A DNA stretch of 64,000 bases, taken from assembly GCF_020497125.1 (NCBI RefSeq), contig NC_059072.1:76763697-76827696 (forward strand), in the 5' to 3' direction. The translations under genes and the position numbers were made by a program. Within the stretch, counting starts at the first letter, position 1, and every line of letters starts with the position of its first letter. The notes under the pieces are model-generated. The model was not told the DNA's origin and searched no databases. It saw only the letters and a list, made by a program, of their open reading frames with translations. Shown here piece by piece: positions 20,053 through 30,960 of this stretch. Origin of the DNA: Mauremys mutica (taxonomy: Eukaryota > Chordata > Testudines > Geoemydidae).

Positions 20053-21213
20053 GATTACTTTACTCAGTGAAAGGGAAGAAAAAATTATAAATAGGGAAAT
20101 GTGTCTGTAAAACCACAAAAAGGCCTCAGGTATAGCATCTTGAAAGTACTTTAAACTTCAACAGTTTTCAAGTTGACAGGATCCCTTTAAGATATTGCTA
20201 AGAGAAAAGACAGTGTTAACTGATCTGTAACACCAGAAATAGTGGCATCATTAGACTGTTCATCATAGACTAATTTCCAAAGCCCAATTACGCTTTCATT
20301 CTCCTCCTCAGTTGCTTTGAAACCAATGGAAGCAAATCAAATTATTCCATTTCAGTGTTCACTAATATCAAAAATTAGTTTATCCTTGAAGTGCAGGAAA
20401 GCTGTTATTGCTTACAAAGTCAAACCTCTCATACTTGTGGGCTCATATCTTCTGGGAGACAGGCACAGTTTCATTTCTCAGCAGACAGCTTAAATTGCCC
20501 TGGATGATGCTAAACATTAGCTTTTATTAAACCTATCACTGCTATTATGGCCTTTGATGCTACGTATTTGTTGAACAGCTTGAAACTACCAAATGATGCA
20601 ATTTACTCCCTCCATTTTTTATTGTTATTGTATGTCATGTAAGTAATGTTGTGTCTGAACTTCCATTAGAAACCCTTTCTTTCCTGAGGAGTTATTTATA
20701 GCTTGACCATAATAAGTCAATATGGGCTGAGGCATGGCATACAAAACCTTAGCTCGGTGTAATATTTTTTTAAACAAAACTATAATAATAAAAAACATGA
20801 AAACCCTCTGTTTAAAACAACAAGCTCCTAACATTTCCAGCACAACCACTGTGTAAATGACTTCACTTGTCACAATATTGAACTTCTCAATCTTTATTTG
20901 AAAGATACAGATGAAAACAGTAGAACAAACAGATCTGTTGGCATTTTTGTCTTCACTGAGCCTACGTCTGCCCTGACCTATGGGAAAGGGTCAGCAGGAC
21001 TGTGAGGGCTCCTCAGCTTAGGAATTTACTCCCCACTTTTTGTTCCCAATAACCTGAATGTACTGAAACTGCAAAGCCCATTTATTTGGTCTGCAAAGCA
21101 TTTTGGTTTGTGAGGAAGGAAGCTTTGGGTGAGGATATGGAATTTTATTTAGGGGATTAGGGTTTTGATGTGGGAGCTCTTTGGGACAAGGCCTGTTTTT
21201 TTCTTTCATGTCT
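20053..21213. other. No gene recognised
   Basis: AT-rich unique sequence up to the hAT element. Its last bases (TCTGTACAGTG) join, across that insertion, with CCTAGCACC to form part of an older dispersed repeat. Confidence 0.45.
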
Positions 21214-21221
21214 GTACAGTG

Positions 21222-22205
21222 CAGGGTGAACAGGTGTCCAGTTTTCAACCAGAACACCCAGTCGAAAAGGGATCCTGGCGGCTTTGGTCAGCACTGCTGT
21301 GTTGACTGTCCGCTTGGCGGTGTCAGGTTGTAGGGCTGGAAGGCTCCCTGCTGTGTGGCTCCCGGGAAGCAGTCAGCATGTCCCCGCTCTGGCTCCTAGC
21401 GTAGGGGCAACCAGGGAGCTCAACACACTGCCCCTGTCCCAAGCACCACCCCTGCAGCTCCCAAAGTCTGGGAACTACCGCCAATGGGAGCTGTGTGGGC
21501 GGCACCTGCGGATGGGGCAGTGCACAGAGCTGCCTGGACACACCTCCACGTAGGAGCCGGAGGGGGGACATGCTGCTGCTTCTGAGAGCTGTTTGAGATA
21601 AGTGCCACCCAAAGTCTGCACCCCTGACTGGCTCCCGGGCCCCAACCTCCTGCCCCAGCCCCAGCATTGATTCCCTCCCACCCTCAAAACCCCTCGATCC
21701 CAGCCTGGAGCACCCTCCTGACCCCAAACCCCTCATCCCCAGACTCACACCAGAGCCCACAGCCCCAGACAGTGCCCTCACTCCCCCCCCATGCCCCAAC
21801 CCCCTGCCACAACCCTGATCCCCCTCCCACCCTCCAAACCCCTCAGCCCCAGCCTGGAGGGCCTTCCTGCACCCCAAATGCCTCATCTCCAGCCCCACTC
21901 CAGAGTCCTCAGCCCCAGACAGAGCCCTCACCACCTCTCACATCCCAACCCACTGCCTCACTCTGAACTCCTCATATCTGACCACACCTCCAGCCAGACC
22001 CTTCACTCCCTCCTGCACCCCAGCTCCCTGAGCCAGCCTGGTGAAAATGAGCAACTGAGAGAGGGTGGGGAGAGTGAGCGACAGAGTTAGTGGGGGCAGG
22101 GCCTCGGAAAAGAGGGCAGGGCATGGGAGGTCCTCAGAGGAGGGGCAGGGTAGGGGGCGGGGCAAGAGTGTTCGGTTTTGTGCAAGTAGAAAGTTGGCAA
22201 CTCTA
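21222..22205. mobile_element. Non-autonomous hAT-like element, 984 bp
   Basis: A perfect 8-bp target duplication, gtacagtg, occurs at 21214-21221 and 22206-22213. The ends are CAGGGTGAACAGG and, reversed, TAGAGTTGCCAAC, a poor but recognisable inverted pair. The left part contains the GCCAATGGGAGCTGTG core also found in the foldback MITEs. The right part is a C-rich array of diverged units of the type CCCAGCCTGGAG / CCCCAGACAGAGCCC. No transposase is present; long Pro-rich and Gly-rich open frames here follow from base composition. Confidence 0.8.
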
Positions 22206-22213
22206 GTACAGTG

Positions 22214-22729
22214 CCTAGCACCCAGGGGCCCCAATCTCCAGCTGGAGTTTTACAGATTGATCTCAACACAAATAATTCAATGCACAGGAGCTGGGGTGAG
22301 GATATCTCTCAGCTTTGAGCACAGGTGGTTTATGTGCAGAGAAAAGGCAGTTGTTTTGCTACAGATCTTTGCATTTTCATTGGGTTTTATTTCTCAAGAC
22401 TGGTCAAGAGAGCTTCCAGCCTGGGATCAGCCTCCTTCAGCGTGTCATATGCTGCAAGTGAAATAAAGAAATAAACAAACTAATAACCGTGGAGACTGAG
22501 AAGAGCAAAAGTAAAGAGCTGAAAATTATGAGGGAGCAGAGCTGCAAATACATTATAAATTAGTTTCAGTGAGTCTGGAATAGAAAGGCACAGTAAATGT
22601 AGGGAGAAAGACAAGTGAGAATTAATGTCATTTGTAGCTAAAGCAAATTGAGGTGAGATTCGAGGAGAGAATAAGTTATTCATAGCTTGGAAGGACAGAG
22701 ACAGATGAGATTGACAAATGAAAGACACC
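22214..22729. other. No gene recognised
   Basis: Unique sequence between two hAT-type elements. It begins with the right half of an older repeat (CCTAGCACC...). Confidence 0.4.
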
Positions 22730-22737
22730 CCTACATC

Positions 22738-22859
22738 TAGGGTGACCTAATGTCCCGATTTTATAGGGACAGTCCCAATATTTGGGGCTTTTTCTTATAT
22801 AGGCATCTATTACCCCCCACTCTGTCCTGATTTTTCATACTTGCTATCTGGTCACCCTA
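22738..22859. mobile_element. 122-bp hAT-type MITE
   Basis: The ends are TAGGGTGACC and GGTCACCCTA, exact inverted repeats. The flanks cctacatc (22730-22737) and cctacatg (22860-22867) match at 7 of 8. The interior, with TGTCCCGATTTTATAGGGACAG and a CTTTTTCTTATATAGG block, is typical of a very common sauropsid short element. Confidence 0.85.
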
Positions 22860-22867
22860 CCTACATG

Positions 22868-24978
22868 TCAAGAAGTGTGGGAACTGGCAATGAGGAGTCC
22901 AAGACTGAGGTGAGTGAGTGGCTGGGAGGGTAGGTGAATACATATAGGATCAAGAGGGTCAGACATTTTTAGGATGTGAATTTTTTATGCATGTACATCA
23001 CCCACCATGACCCAAAAGACTGTAGCTGCTCTGAAAAAGGAAACCTGTAATTTACTCCTGAGTAAATACTATACATTTTTAAAACACTGATATCCTGATT
23101 ACACCATACTCAGTAATGGATGGGAAGGACTAAAGCACAAAGAAGATAGAGTTTTTTATTTTATTTGTGATTGATTTTTGGTACTAAACAACTTACAGTT
23201 ATATAAACTGGAGAAAGTGGAAATACAAATATAACAATAATAATTAATAATATCCCAAATCAAATAACCTACATAAATGTACAGAGACCTAGCAGTAGAA
23301 ATGAGGGAATCTAACTAGGTTTTAGGTTTCAGTGGGGAGGAATATGTTGGGAAGGGTTTGTGACATAAATTAGATGCTGCAGCTGCTAAAACCTTGTTGT
23401 AAGTCCATGTGCATTGCCAGGTTTTTATATTGTTTCCCTATGCTCGGGAAGAATGCCCATGGAAATCAGGACTGAGCTGCAGAATAAAGCTTTAACTGTT
23501 GACTATTGAAACCATCTCAGGACAGAACTCCCTGGCTCTGGCTATAGTCACCAAGCATCTAAGTTGTAGTTAAGGTGGGGGTCTTCAAATAGGCTAAAAT
23601 ATGCAGCATTCATAAAAAAAAGGAAAACGTATTATTGGATCAGTAGTCACACAAAACTGTCACAAGCAAGAGTCTCAGGAAAATCGCAGTTTCCCCTTGA
23701 GATACAGGAGCATGGGGGCATTAATTTTAATGACAAAAGAAAATAATACTGATGCTATGGCTGGTCAATTTTTTTCAATGAAACTATTTTTTGACAGAAA
23801 ATTTAGCTTTGAATTAAATGATTTTTTTCACAAAAAGAGTCTGTTTTCCAGGGAAAGTTTTGATAGTCCATTAAATAAATAAAAATTGGAATATTTCAAC
23901 CCCAAACCAAATAACTTCGATTCTAAATGACACTCTATGTGGCTCATGGGAGTTGTAGTTTTGGTGACTTATGCTCCCAGTATCCTCCATGCACCACAGC
24001 CAAGGATTCCTAACATTCACCTTACTTCCTCCAATTTCAGGTGAATTAGAACCAGACAACAAACATTTTTTTTAAATTTTGAAAATTATATTTTTCAAAG
24101 AGAAAAGGGAAGGAAACAGAAACTAGCATCTTACACTCATTTCTCACTCCCTTTGTGTTGCTGGATGTGATACACAAAGTGCAGGGAAACAGTGAATTGG
24201 GACAGAGATCCTTCTCTTCCTGTCCTAAACTGTGTGTAGTGTTGCTAAATGTAAAACAATATGCTGCATTTCACCCTTGATGTATATGCCATTCAGCCAC
24301 GGATAACAAAGTTTGTAAAGCACTTTGGGCTCCTTTGGTATGAAATGTGTTCAGTATCACTTTAAGATGTTCATATTAATAACACCTAAGAAAGATATCC
24401 TAAAGCAATACTTTGTTAATTTCCAATGTTCACACAGAGCCATTATCTCACAAATCATTAGGCAAGGAGAAAGATGTACAATGAGATTAATGAATTAAGA
24501 GTAGTATCTGCAAGTACAGTATTATTTTTATGGGAGCTGAATATTAACTAGTCAAATGTCTTCTGAGATTGTATAAGTTATTTTTCTGTGCTCTTCACAT
24601 ACATACAGCCACATCGGTGTTCATTTGTCTTTTCCTCTTTGCAATATGAACCAAAATAATAACTGCTACAGGTTACAGCAACAACTTGAGGTAGCATAAA
24701 GCTGCTTAGTTACTGCAGACTTTTCCGTCCAAGTGGTCCATAACAGTAGATAGAAGGTTCATATTTCTACAAATACCTTTACTTGTGGTGCAGTTGCTCT
24801 TGTTGTTCAGAAATTATAGATCTAAACATTACACCCCTAACAATTTGGCTGTGATTCTGAGCTTAGAACCTAGTTAATGAAAACACTGAGTATATCCTAA
24901 ACTCTCTTCTCACCATGAAAAAGTTTCAATCCCTTCAGTGCCATCTGTGTCAAGTCTATTAAGTTATAATTATCCAGT
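22868..24978. other. Long stretch without genes
   Basis: AT-rich unique sequence. A phrase near 24315-24345 (GTAAAGCACTTTGGGCTCC) may be a MIR tail trace. No exon seen. Confidence 0.45.
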
Positions 24979-24986
24979 ATCTAAAC

Positions 24987-25060
24987 CAGGGGTCTCAAAC
25001 TCAAATGACCCCGAGGGCCGCATGAGGACTAGTGCATTGGCCCGAGGGCCGCATCACTGA
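24987..25060. repeat. hAT left terminal and subterminal repeats
   Basis: It begins with the 14-bp terminal repeat CAGGGGTCTCAAAC. GAGGGCCGCAT occurs twice within the next 60 bp. The same motif, in several copies, lies at the other end (27890-27935). Confidence 0.85.
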
Positions 25061-25355
25061 CACGCCCCCTTGCTGCCCCTGGCCCCACCCCTGCCCTGTC
25101 TCTTCTCCACCTCCTCCCCTAAGCGCGCGGCTCCCCACTCCTCCCCCCTCCCTCCTGGAAAGTGCTAAGCGCCACCAACAGCTGTTTGGCGGCTTGGCGG
25201 CGGGAAGCGCCTGGAGGTAGGCAGAAAAAAAAATGAAGAGTAATATAGTAGTATAGTATTAAAATATAGTATGCTATTAAAAGTCAATTTATTAACGTTT
25301 TTATTAACTTCTTTAACTGTAATGTGAAACCTCAGTGCTAATTTTGACAGTCATT

Positions 25356-27176
25356 TCATTTTTGGCCACTTAGCTGGCAGCGTTTTGCATCAACCAGAGC
25401 ATCAATATTAGGTTTGATATCCTGAGACGAAACCAATCTCAGTGTTGCTTGCAAATGTTCATCAGTGAGCCTTGACCTTAACACAGATTTGTTAATCTTC
25501 ATGGAAGAGAAAAACTGTTCACATATATATGTACTTCCAAACATTGCCATTATCCTTGCAGAAGCAGAGAATAACATGGGAAATCTTTCTTGTGAAAGAA
25601 ACCTGTAGAATTCTGGAATTCCAACATCTGTATACTTCTGCTTCAAAATCGTGTCACACTGAAGCTCCACTAACTCCATCTGCATTTCCTCTGCAACATT
25701 GTCAATTTCAACAGCAAATGGTGTGGAAAAAAGTTGAAAATGTGGTTCAAGTGCCTTGAAATCTTTAAACCGCACATCAAACTGTTTGTGTAAGTTAGAA
25801 ATGATCTCTGCATATTCTTTCAAGGATTTGGGTTCAACTTTTCCTAAGGAATTCAGAGTTGAGAAATGGACCAAATTGCCAGCAGTCAGCTGTTTCCCCC
25901 ATAAAGTAAGCTTGACTTTGAATGACTTAATACTGTCATACATCTGTGTTATCACCTGTTTTCTACCCTGAAGTTTCAAGTTCAGTGCATTCAGGTGATC
26001 AGTTACATCTGTTAGAAAAGCAAGGTTGCAGATAAAAGTGGAATCAGCAAGCTGTGGAACCTCCTTGTTTTTCATTTTCATGAAGGAATCAATCTCCTCT
26101 TTAAGTGCAAAAAAACGCTTCAAAACGTTTCCAAGACTCAGCCATCTAACTTGAGTGTGATACAGAAGTTCCCCATATTCACTGTCCATACTTGCTAGAA
26201 AAGAAGTGAACTGTCTGTGATTCAGCCCTCGTGCACGTATAAAATTAACAGTTTTAACAACTACATCCATAACTTCTTTCATTTGTAGACTTTTACTACA
26301 CAGGGCTTCTTGGTGCAAAATACAATGTATACTGGTGAAGCTAATTCCTGGTATATTGAGGCTGTTCAGTTTGGTCTTCAATAATCCAACCACACCAATG
26401 TTTTCAGAGCACATTGATGGCGCACCGTCCGTAGCCAAAGATACGAGTTTGTTCCATGGCAGCGCAGCTTTTTCAATGCACTCTTCCAATCCTTGAAATA
26501 TGTCATGTCCCGTTGTGGTACCCTTCAGTGGCATTAAGTCTAGCAATTCTTCACTTATATTCAAATTGCAGTCCACACCTCTAATGAACACTGCACACTG
26601 TGCGGTATCTGATACATCTGTACTCTCATCAAGAGCATTTGAAAATACTTCAAAGTCTTTTGCCATTTGAATCAATTGTTTTTGCACATTATCAGCTAAA
26701 TCCGTTATCCTGCAGGCAACTGTATTTGCAGACAAGCTTATGCCTTCAAAAACTTTCTTACTATCAGGACATAAAATTTCACTGGCCTTCATAAGACATT
26801 CTTTTATGAATAAGCCTTCTGTAAAAGGTCGCGATGATTTAGCTATCATTTCGCTTATCACAAAACTTGCTCTTACTGAATCTTCGCTAGACTTGTTAAT
26901 CCCTGAAAATAAATTTCTTTGCTTGGCAAATGCTGCTTTAAGTTGCTGAACTTTTTCCTCTCGGATTTTTCCGGTGAATGCATCATATTTTTCACGGTGC
27001 ATCGTGTCATAGTGCCGACGCACGTTATACTCCTTGGGAACAGCAATCGTTTGCTGACAAATAAGGCATTGAATTTTATCTTTTACCTCTGTGAAAAAAT
27101 ATAAATTCTCCCATTTGTCTTGGAAAACTCTCTTTTCTTCCATGAGTGTTCTTTTTTTTGACGAAGTCATTTCCAA
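25356..27176 (-). CDS. hAT family transposase, BED zinc finger type (GTF2IRD2/ZBED-like)
   Basis: A 606-codon uninterrupted frame. It would bind the element ends and catalyse cut-and-paste transposition in the nucleus. Residues about 20-60 form a BED-type zinc finger with Cys37, Cys40, His55 and His60. The catalytic core shows Asp183 in ALDESTD and Asp250 in ATDGAPSM. The C-terminal dimerisation region has CEQFFSSMKINKSVLRSRL (about 552-570); Glu553 sits where I expect the third catalytic residue, by inference. The N-terminus, EEKRVFQDKWENLYFFTEV, resembles the Charlie8-type transposase that gave rise to the end of the vertebrate protein GTF2IRD2, so this may be the same lineage. Length is normal for hAT. 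The first ATG (MEMTSSKKRT) is used; an ATG two codons later is equally possible. No intron is evident. Confidence 0.92.
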   Translation of the reverse strand: MEMTSSKKRTLMEEKRVFQDKWENLYFFTEVKDKIQCLICQQTIAVPKEYNVRRHYDTMHREKYDAFTGKIREEKVQQLKAAFAKQRNLFSGINKSSEDSVRASFVISEMIAKSSRPFTEGLFIKECLMKASEILCPDSKKVFEGISLSANTVACRITDLADNVQKQLIQMAKDFEVFSNALDESTDVSDTAQCAVFIRGVDCNLNISEELLDLMPLKGTTTGHDIFQGLEECIEKAALPWNKLVSLATDGAPSMCSENIGVVGLLKTKLNSLNIPGISFTSIHCILHQEALCSKSLQMKEVMDVVVKTVNFIRARGLNHRQFTSFLASMDSEYGELLYHTQVRWLSLGNVLKRFFALKEEIDSFMKMKNKEVPQLADSTFICNLAFLTDVTDHLNALNLKLQGRKQVITQMYDSIKSFKVKLTLWGKQLTAGNLVHFSTLNSLGKVEPKSLKEYAEIISNLHKQFDVRFKDFKALEPHFQLFSTPFAVEIDNVAEEMQMELVELQCDTILKQKYTDVGIPEFYRFLSQERFPMLFSASARIMAMFGSTYICEQFFSSMKINKSVLRSRLTDEHLQATLRLVSSQDIKPNIDALVDAKRCQLSGQK

Positions 27177-27261
27177 GCAGTTTTAATAAATATATACACT
27201 CAGTAATGCACCTCACTCAAAGGACAAAACACGCACTTAGATTTACTGCCTAAGGCTCTGG

Positions 27262-27395
27262 GAGGGAGTTTGGGTGGGGGAGAGGGTCTGGAGTACAGGC
27301 CCTGGGCTGGAGTTTGGGTGGGGGAGGGGGTCTGGAGTACAGGCCCTGGGCTGGAGTTTGGGTGGGGGAGGGGGTCTGGAGTGCAGGCTCTGTGC
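27262..27395. repeat. ~44-bp tandem repeat inside hAT element
   Basis: Three near-identical units containing TTTGGGTGGGGGAG, GGGGTCTGGAGT and CAGGC lie in a row in the 5' untranslated side of the transposase. Similar G-rich arrays occur inside other turtle hAT elements, including the complement in 21660-22020. Confidence 0.85.
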
Positions 27396-27889
27396 TCGGT
27401 GCAGGCTCCAGGCTGCGGCAGGGGGTGGGAGTGCAGGCTTTGGGACGGAGTTTGGGGATAGGAGGGGGTGCAGGGGTGAGGGCTGTGGGGCTGAGGGTGA
27501 GGGGTTTGAGGCGTTGGAGAGGCTCGGGCATTGGAGAGTCTCAGGACTAGGGCAGAAGGACAGGGGAAGGGCAGCCTGCCCTGGCCCTAGTGCAGGGGGG
27601 CGCTAGGACCCTGCGGCAGCAGGTGATGCCGGAAGCCGGCATAGCGGAGGAGTGGAGTCAGCGTAAGCTCCCGGGCAGGCTCCCGGGCGGTGAGGGGGCA
27701 GCAAGTGGGGGCCGGGAGACACTGGGGGGAGGCGCGTGGGGGCGGCAGGTGGGGCCAGGGGAGAGACCCGGCCCCAAACATTGGGGAGCAGCGCGCGGGG
27801 AGCTTAGGCACAGAAAATAACTCGGGGAGGGGGGCGGGGGTGAGGGGAGTTTGGCGGCGACAGGAAGTAACTGGGGGAGCTCCGCGGGC

Positions 27890-27948
27890 CGCAGGGAAGA
27901 GCTCCAAGGGCCGCATGCGGCCCGCGGGCCGCATGTTTGAGACCCCTG
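27890..27948. repeat. hAT right terminal and subterminal repeats
   Basis: Copies of GGGCCGCA and GGGCCGCATG precede the terminal repeat GTTTGAGACCCCTG, which is the inverse of the left end. The nested palindrome GCATGCGGCCCGCGGGCCGCATG could fold on itself. Confidence 0.85.
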
Positions 27949-27956
27949 ATCTAAAC

Positions 27957-29199
27957 AATGGAATGATTACATAACTTCTTTTTTTGTCTTGTGGGAGACT
28001 CTCCTTTCTAATGTAAATCTTCGGAAACTGGAAACAGAGATTCAAAAACTTTAGAGGGCAATTTGTTTTTCTTTCAGTTACTGATCAAACTAAGGTGATT
28101 GTTAATTGCCCGGTTGTGGAAACAAGGGGAGATACAGTTGTCACCCAGATACTAATGTATTTGCTTCCTTTTTTCCCGTGTCTTCCACCATCCTGAGATT
28201 ATTTTGGTCTCCAGCCCTGCGCCCTAGGCTTCATCTATTGCCTCCTTGCATATTCCTTCTTTTTGATCCCTCCTTTCCTCTAACTCAGGCCCCATTTTTT
28301 GAGCCTTCTTCCAGCACTGGTCTCCTTTTCCATTCGTTTATCTTTACTGTTTCTAGTCTGGGCCCACCATCTCTGCAGAGAGGAGACCCCCTCACCCCAA
28401 TCCTTCTCCTCTCCTCCTCTCATTGATCCCCACCTCAAAATGAACTGTTGGAGCAGCTATAGGGATGGAGGAGGCTTGTCAAGCCACTTCAAATTCCCCA
28501 GCTTTTGGCTTCACTAGAAGAGAGCTGAGCCAGGGCAGAGCAAAGCTCAGCAGGACTCTTTTTTCCTCCCTCCTTCACACTCCTGCAGACTAATGGTGGG
28601 ATGTGAGATCTGAGACCATACCCCTCTTCCCCACACAACCACCCTGAAGCTACTTGATGCCTCAGCTGACTCACATAACCCCTAAAATTGCTACTTATGT
28701 ACATAATAACACCTCGTAGGATCTTTGTTACTCCACATTGAGTATAAATGGTTCTTTAGAAATACATTGGCCGCAAACTATCTCAAAGTGTTGAAACTGA
28801 AGGCTGAAAACATGCCCAGCCATCAAAGGGGTCTAGAATGCCTGTCTAAAAGAAGCAAAGTTTGGGCAAATATGCCTTTATGGTGTTTCATTATCAAATC
28901 TAGCAGCCCTTTTCAGATATCTGCTGGCTAAAGCATAACAGACACTAAAATTATCACCTTTATCCAATAGCTTTTATTCCTCAGCTCTACTGTATTCTTC
29001 TGGAGCCTGATCCTCCAAATACTCATTCCAAAGTATAAATAGCCCCATTTTTCAGCTTTCCTTTTGCTTCACGTATAGGAAATATTTTGCACTGCTAATA
29101 GCTCTATTTATCTTTATTTTACAAAATGTAATTAAAGTAGGATTGACCAGTTATACCTCCACTAATATTGGAAAGTGTTCTTGAGTCTTTCAATTATTT
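27957..29199. other. No gene; pyrimidine-rich stretch
   Basis: Parts of 28170-28420 are strongly rich in C and T on this strand. Overlapping open frames there lack recognisable domains. Confidence 0.45.
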
Positions 29200-30160
29200 G
29201 TAGACTGCTATCGTGTCCTCCTTTAACAGTCTATGCACATTTAGCTCTTTCAATCTTTCCTGCCCTCTGGCCATTTTTGTGCCTCATATTTCTACCCTTC
29301 CTTCAATTATTCAATGTCTTTCCAGTAATCACATGCCCAATACTGAATGCAGTATTCCAGATACAGATGCACCAGAGCCATGTAATCTCCAGTTCAACAG
29401 GTATTTAAGCACATAAGTAACTTTAAGCACATGTGAAATCCTGTTGTCTCAATGGGACTATTCACAGGCTTAAAGTTATGCAGCTTGCTAACACTGTTAA
29501 CATGGGGCTAGGAAGAGGTACTGTGATGCTTTCTGCTCCATGACATGCTTCTACATATGAAATCCAAATGGCATTTTCTTTTTTCACAGCAATATTACAT
29601 TTCAAACGCCTGCCTAATAGTAACCACTATCACCCATAATCGTCTTTCAGCATTGCTGCTTTCCAGATTATTTTCCTTCCATTGAATATATCCAGGTTGC
29701 AGATTATTTCCCTCAATATTTCTTTCTTGCATTTTTCCAAGCTGAATCTCATTTTGTTGTTTTCTACTGTTTCTAATCTCTCTAGGCTCCTTTGTATTAC
29801 TGGTCTATTTTCACTACTATTTTCAACTATTTCCAATTTATCATCAATTGCAAATTTCATTTACTTTCTCTCCTACCTCATTAATGATTTTAAATAAGTT
29901 CATCTTAATGCTGATTTCTGCAGCACTCTAATATAAACTCCCACCAGCTTGCTGCATTGCTGTTTATCGTTACTCTTTGCTTACAGTTCTTCAGTGAGTT
30001 TTAAGTCTGTATGACAGTGTTCATATCCAAGCCAAATTGAATTTATTTTATGTGGGAGATTTTGTGAGACACTGCATCAAGTACTCCTCTGAAATCCAAA
30101 TATATCTACTGCTTTCTCCTCATCATCATTTTGTCTTCTGTTTCCTTTTTAGTTCTCTCT
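29200..30160 (-). repeat. Old CR1/L3-like LINE relic
   Basis: Read on the minus strand it follows the 3' part of a CR1 reverse-transcriptase region. On the plus strand the tell-tale order is GTGTCCTCCTTTAACAG, TTCAATCTTTCCTGCC, TTCAATGTCTTTCCAG, then GAATGCAGTATTCCAG. Further on come a heavily diverged ATTTCATT...CCTCATTAATG and TGAAATCCAAATATATC. It is interrupted near 29395-29510 by another old repeat. Confidence 0.6.
29395..29500. repeat. Old palindromic repeat inside CR1 relic
   Basis: TTTAAGCACATAAGTAACTTTAAGCACATG and, after CAATGGGACT, ATTCACAGGCTTAAAGTTA make a degraded palindrome. A relative is at 39790-39975. Confidence 0.5.
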
Positions 30161-30960
30161 CTTTGTGTTCATCTCTCATTTAATCTCTCTTGTTCTCTCA
30201 GTAGTTCCCATTTACTGTTCAAAGGGTAATTTCTATAAAATGTAGTAGACAAGTCAACACACACACAAGCACAGGTATATACCTTCATTTGAAACTGTTT
30301 CTTTCTCTGTCTTTAAATGAATCTGAAAAAACGAACGTATTACATTTTTTCAAGTTTCATAAATGTTAAAACATTGGAAACTTCTATCTTGGAGGCTTCA
30401 GTGCCCCCTAGTGTACTACAATTAACACTTTCTCTTTTCAAAATTCACTACTTCTAAATACATACAAGCTAAACCACCAAAAATGTTTGTTCTGTGAGCT
30501 GACCAAATGTCCAGGTGGAACCAGAGCATAACAGCAATCTTATGGCATACATGCCAAAACCCACACATGTAGTGCAAACTTATTTGGCAATTTCCCAAAT
30601 TTGATTTCTGTTTATCAGAGCAGCAATGACAAATTTACTCTCAATAAACAATGCATAGAGATTGGTGGTCTGTAATTGATATGGGGGGGGGGAGGAGAAG
30701 TAGATGAGTGTCTGACAGAACCATGCAACTGGCTTTCTGTGTCCCTATTGGCATCCAAGTTCCTGGGAGGCAAGTTCTGTACTATCATAAGAATGGCAAG
30801 AACTTTATTTTAGAATATGTTTGGAAGGGATAAGAGGCAGGAGAAAAAATCAGACTAATATGGGTGAGAAGGCAGAAGATAATATGGGAGGAAGGAAAGA
30901 CAATGAATGGGAAAAGGGGGAAGGAAACATGGAAAGGGCAGTGTGACACTAAGCAACCTT
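30161..30960. other. No gene recognised
   Basis: AT-rich and later purine-rich unique sequence with a short G run near 30683. No supported feature. Confidence 0.45.

Larger units (their letters stand above)
24987..27948 (-). mobile_element. Complete autonomous-type hAT (Charlie-like) DNA transposon
   Basis: The 2962-bp element is flanked by a perfect 8-bp target duplication, atctaaac, at 24979-24986 and 27949-27956. Both termini carry the same 14-bp inverted repeat, CAGGGGTCTCAAAC. Next to each end are several copies of GGGCCGCAT or GGCCGCATG, likely transposase-binding subterminal motifs. The single gene runs on the minus strand at 25356-27176. An exact target duplication, matching termini and an open transposase together indicate a recent insertion that may still be competent. 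The region on the transposase 5' side is GC-rich with short tandem repeats. Confidence 0.93.

Noticed and set aside
21323..21934. A 203-codon minus-strand frame rich in Gly and a Pro-rich plus-strand frame
   Set aside because: Both result from the C-rich repeat array in a non-autonomous hAT element; no domain is recognisable and low complexity explains the length.
27250..28045. Open frames of 60-152 codons on both strands
   Set aside because: GC- and G-rich tandem sequence at the hAT right end lengthens stop-free runs, and no motif is seen. The outermost part extends past the element into unrelated sequence.
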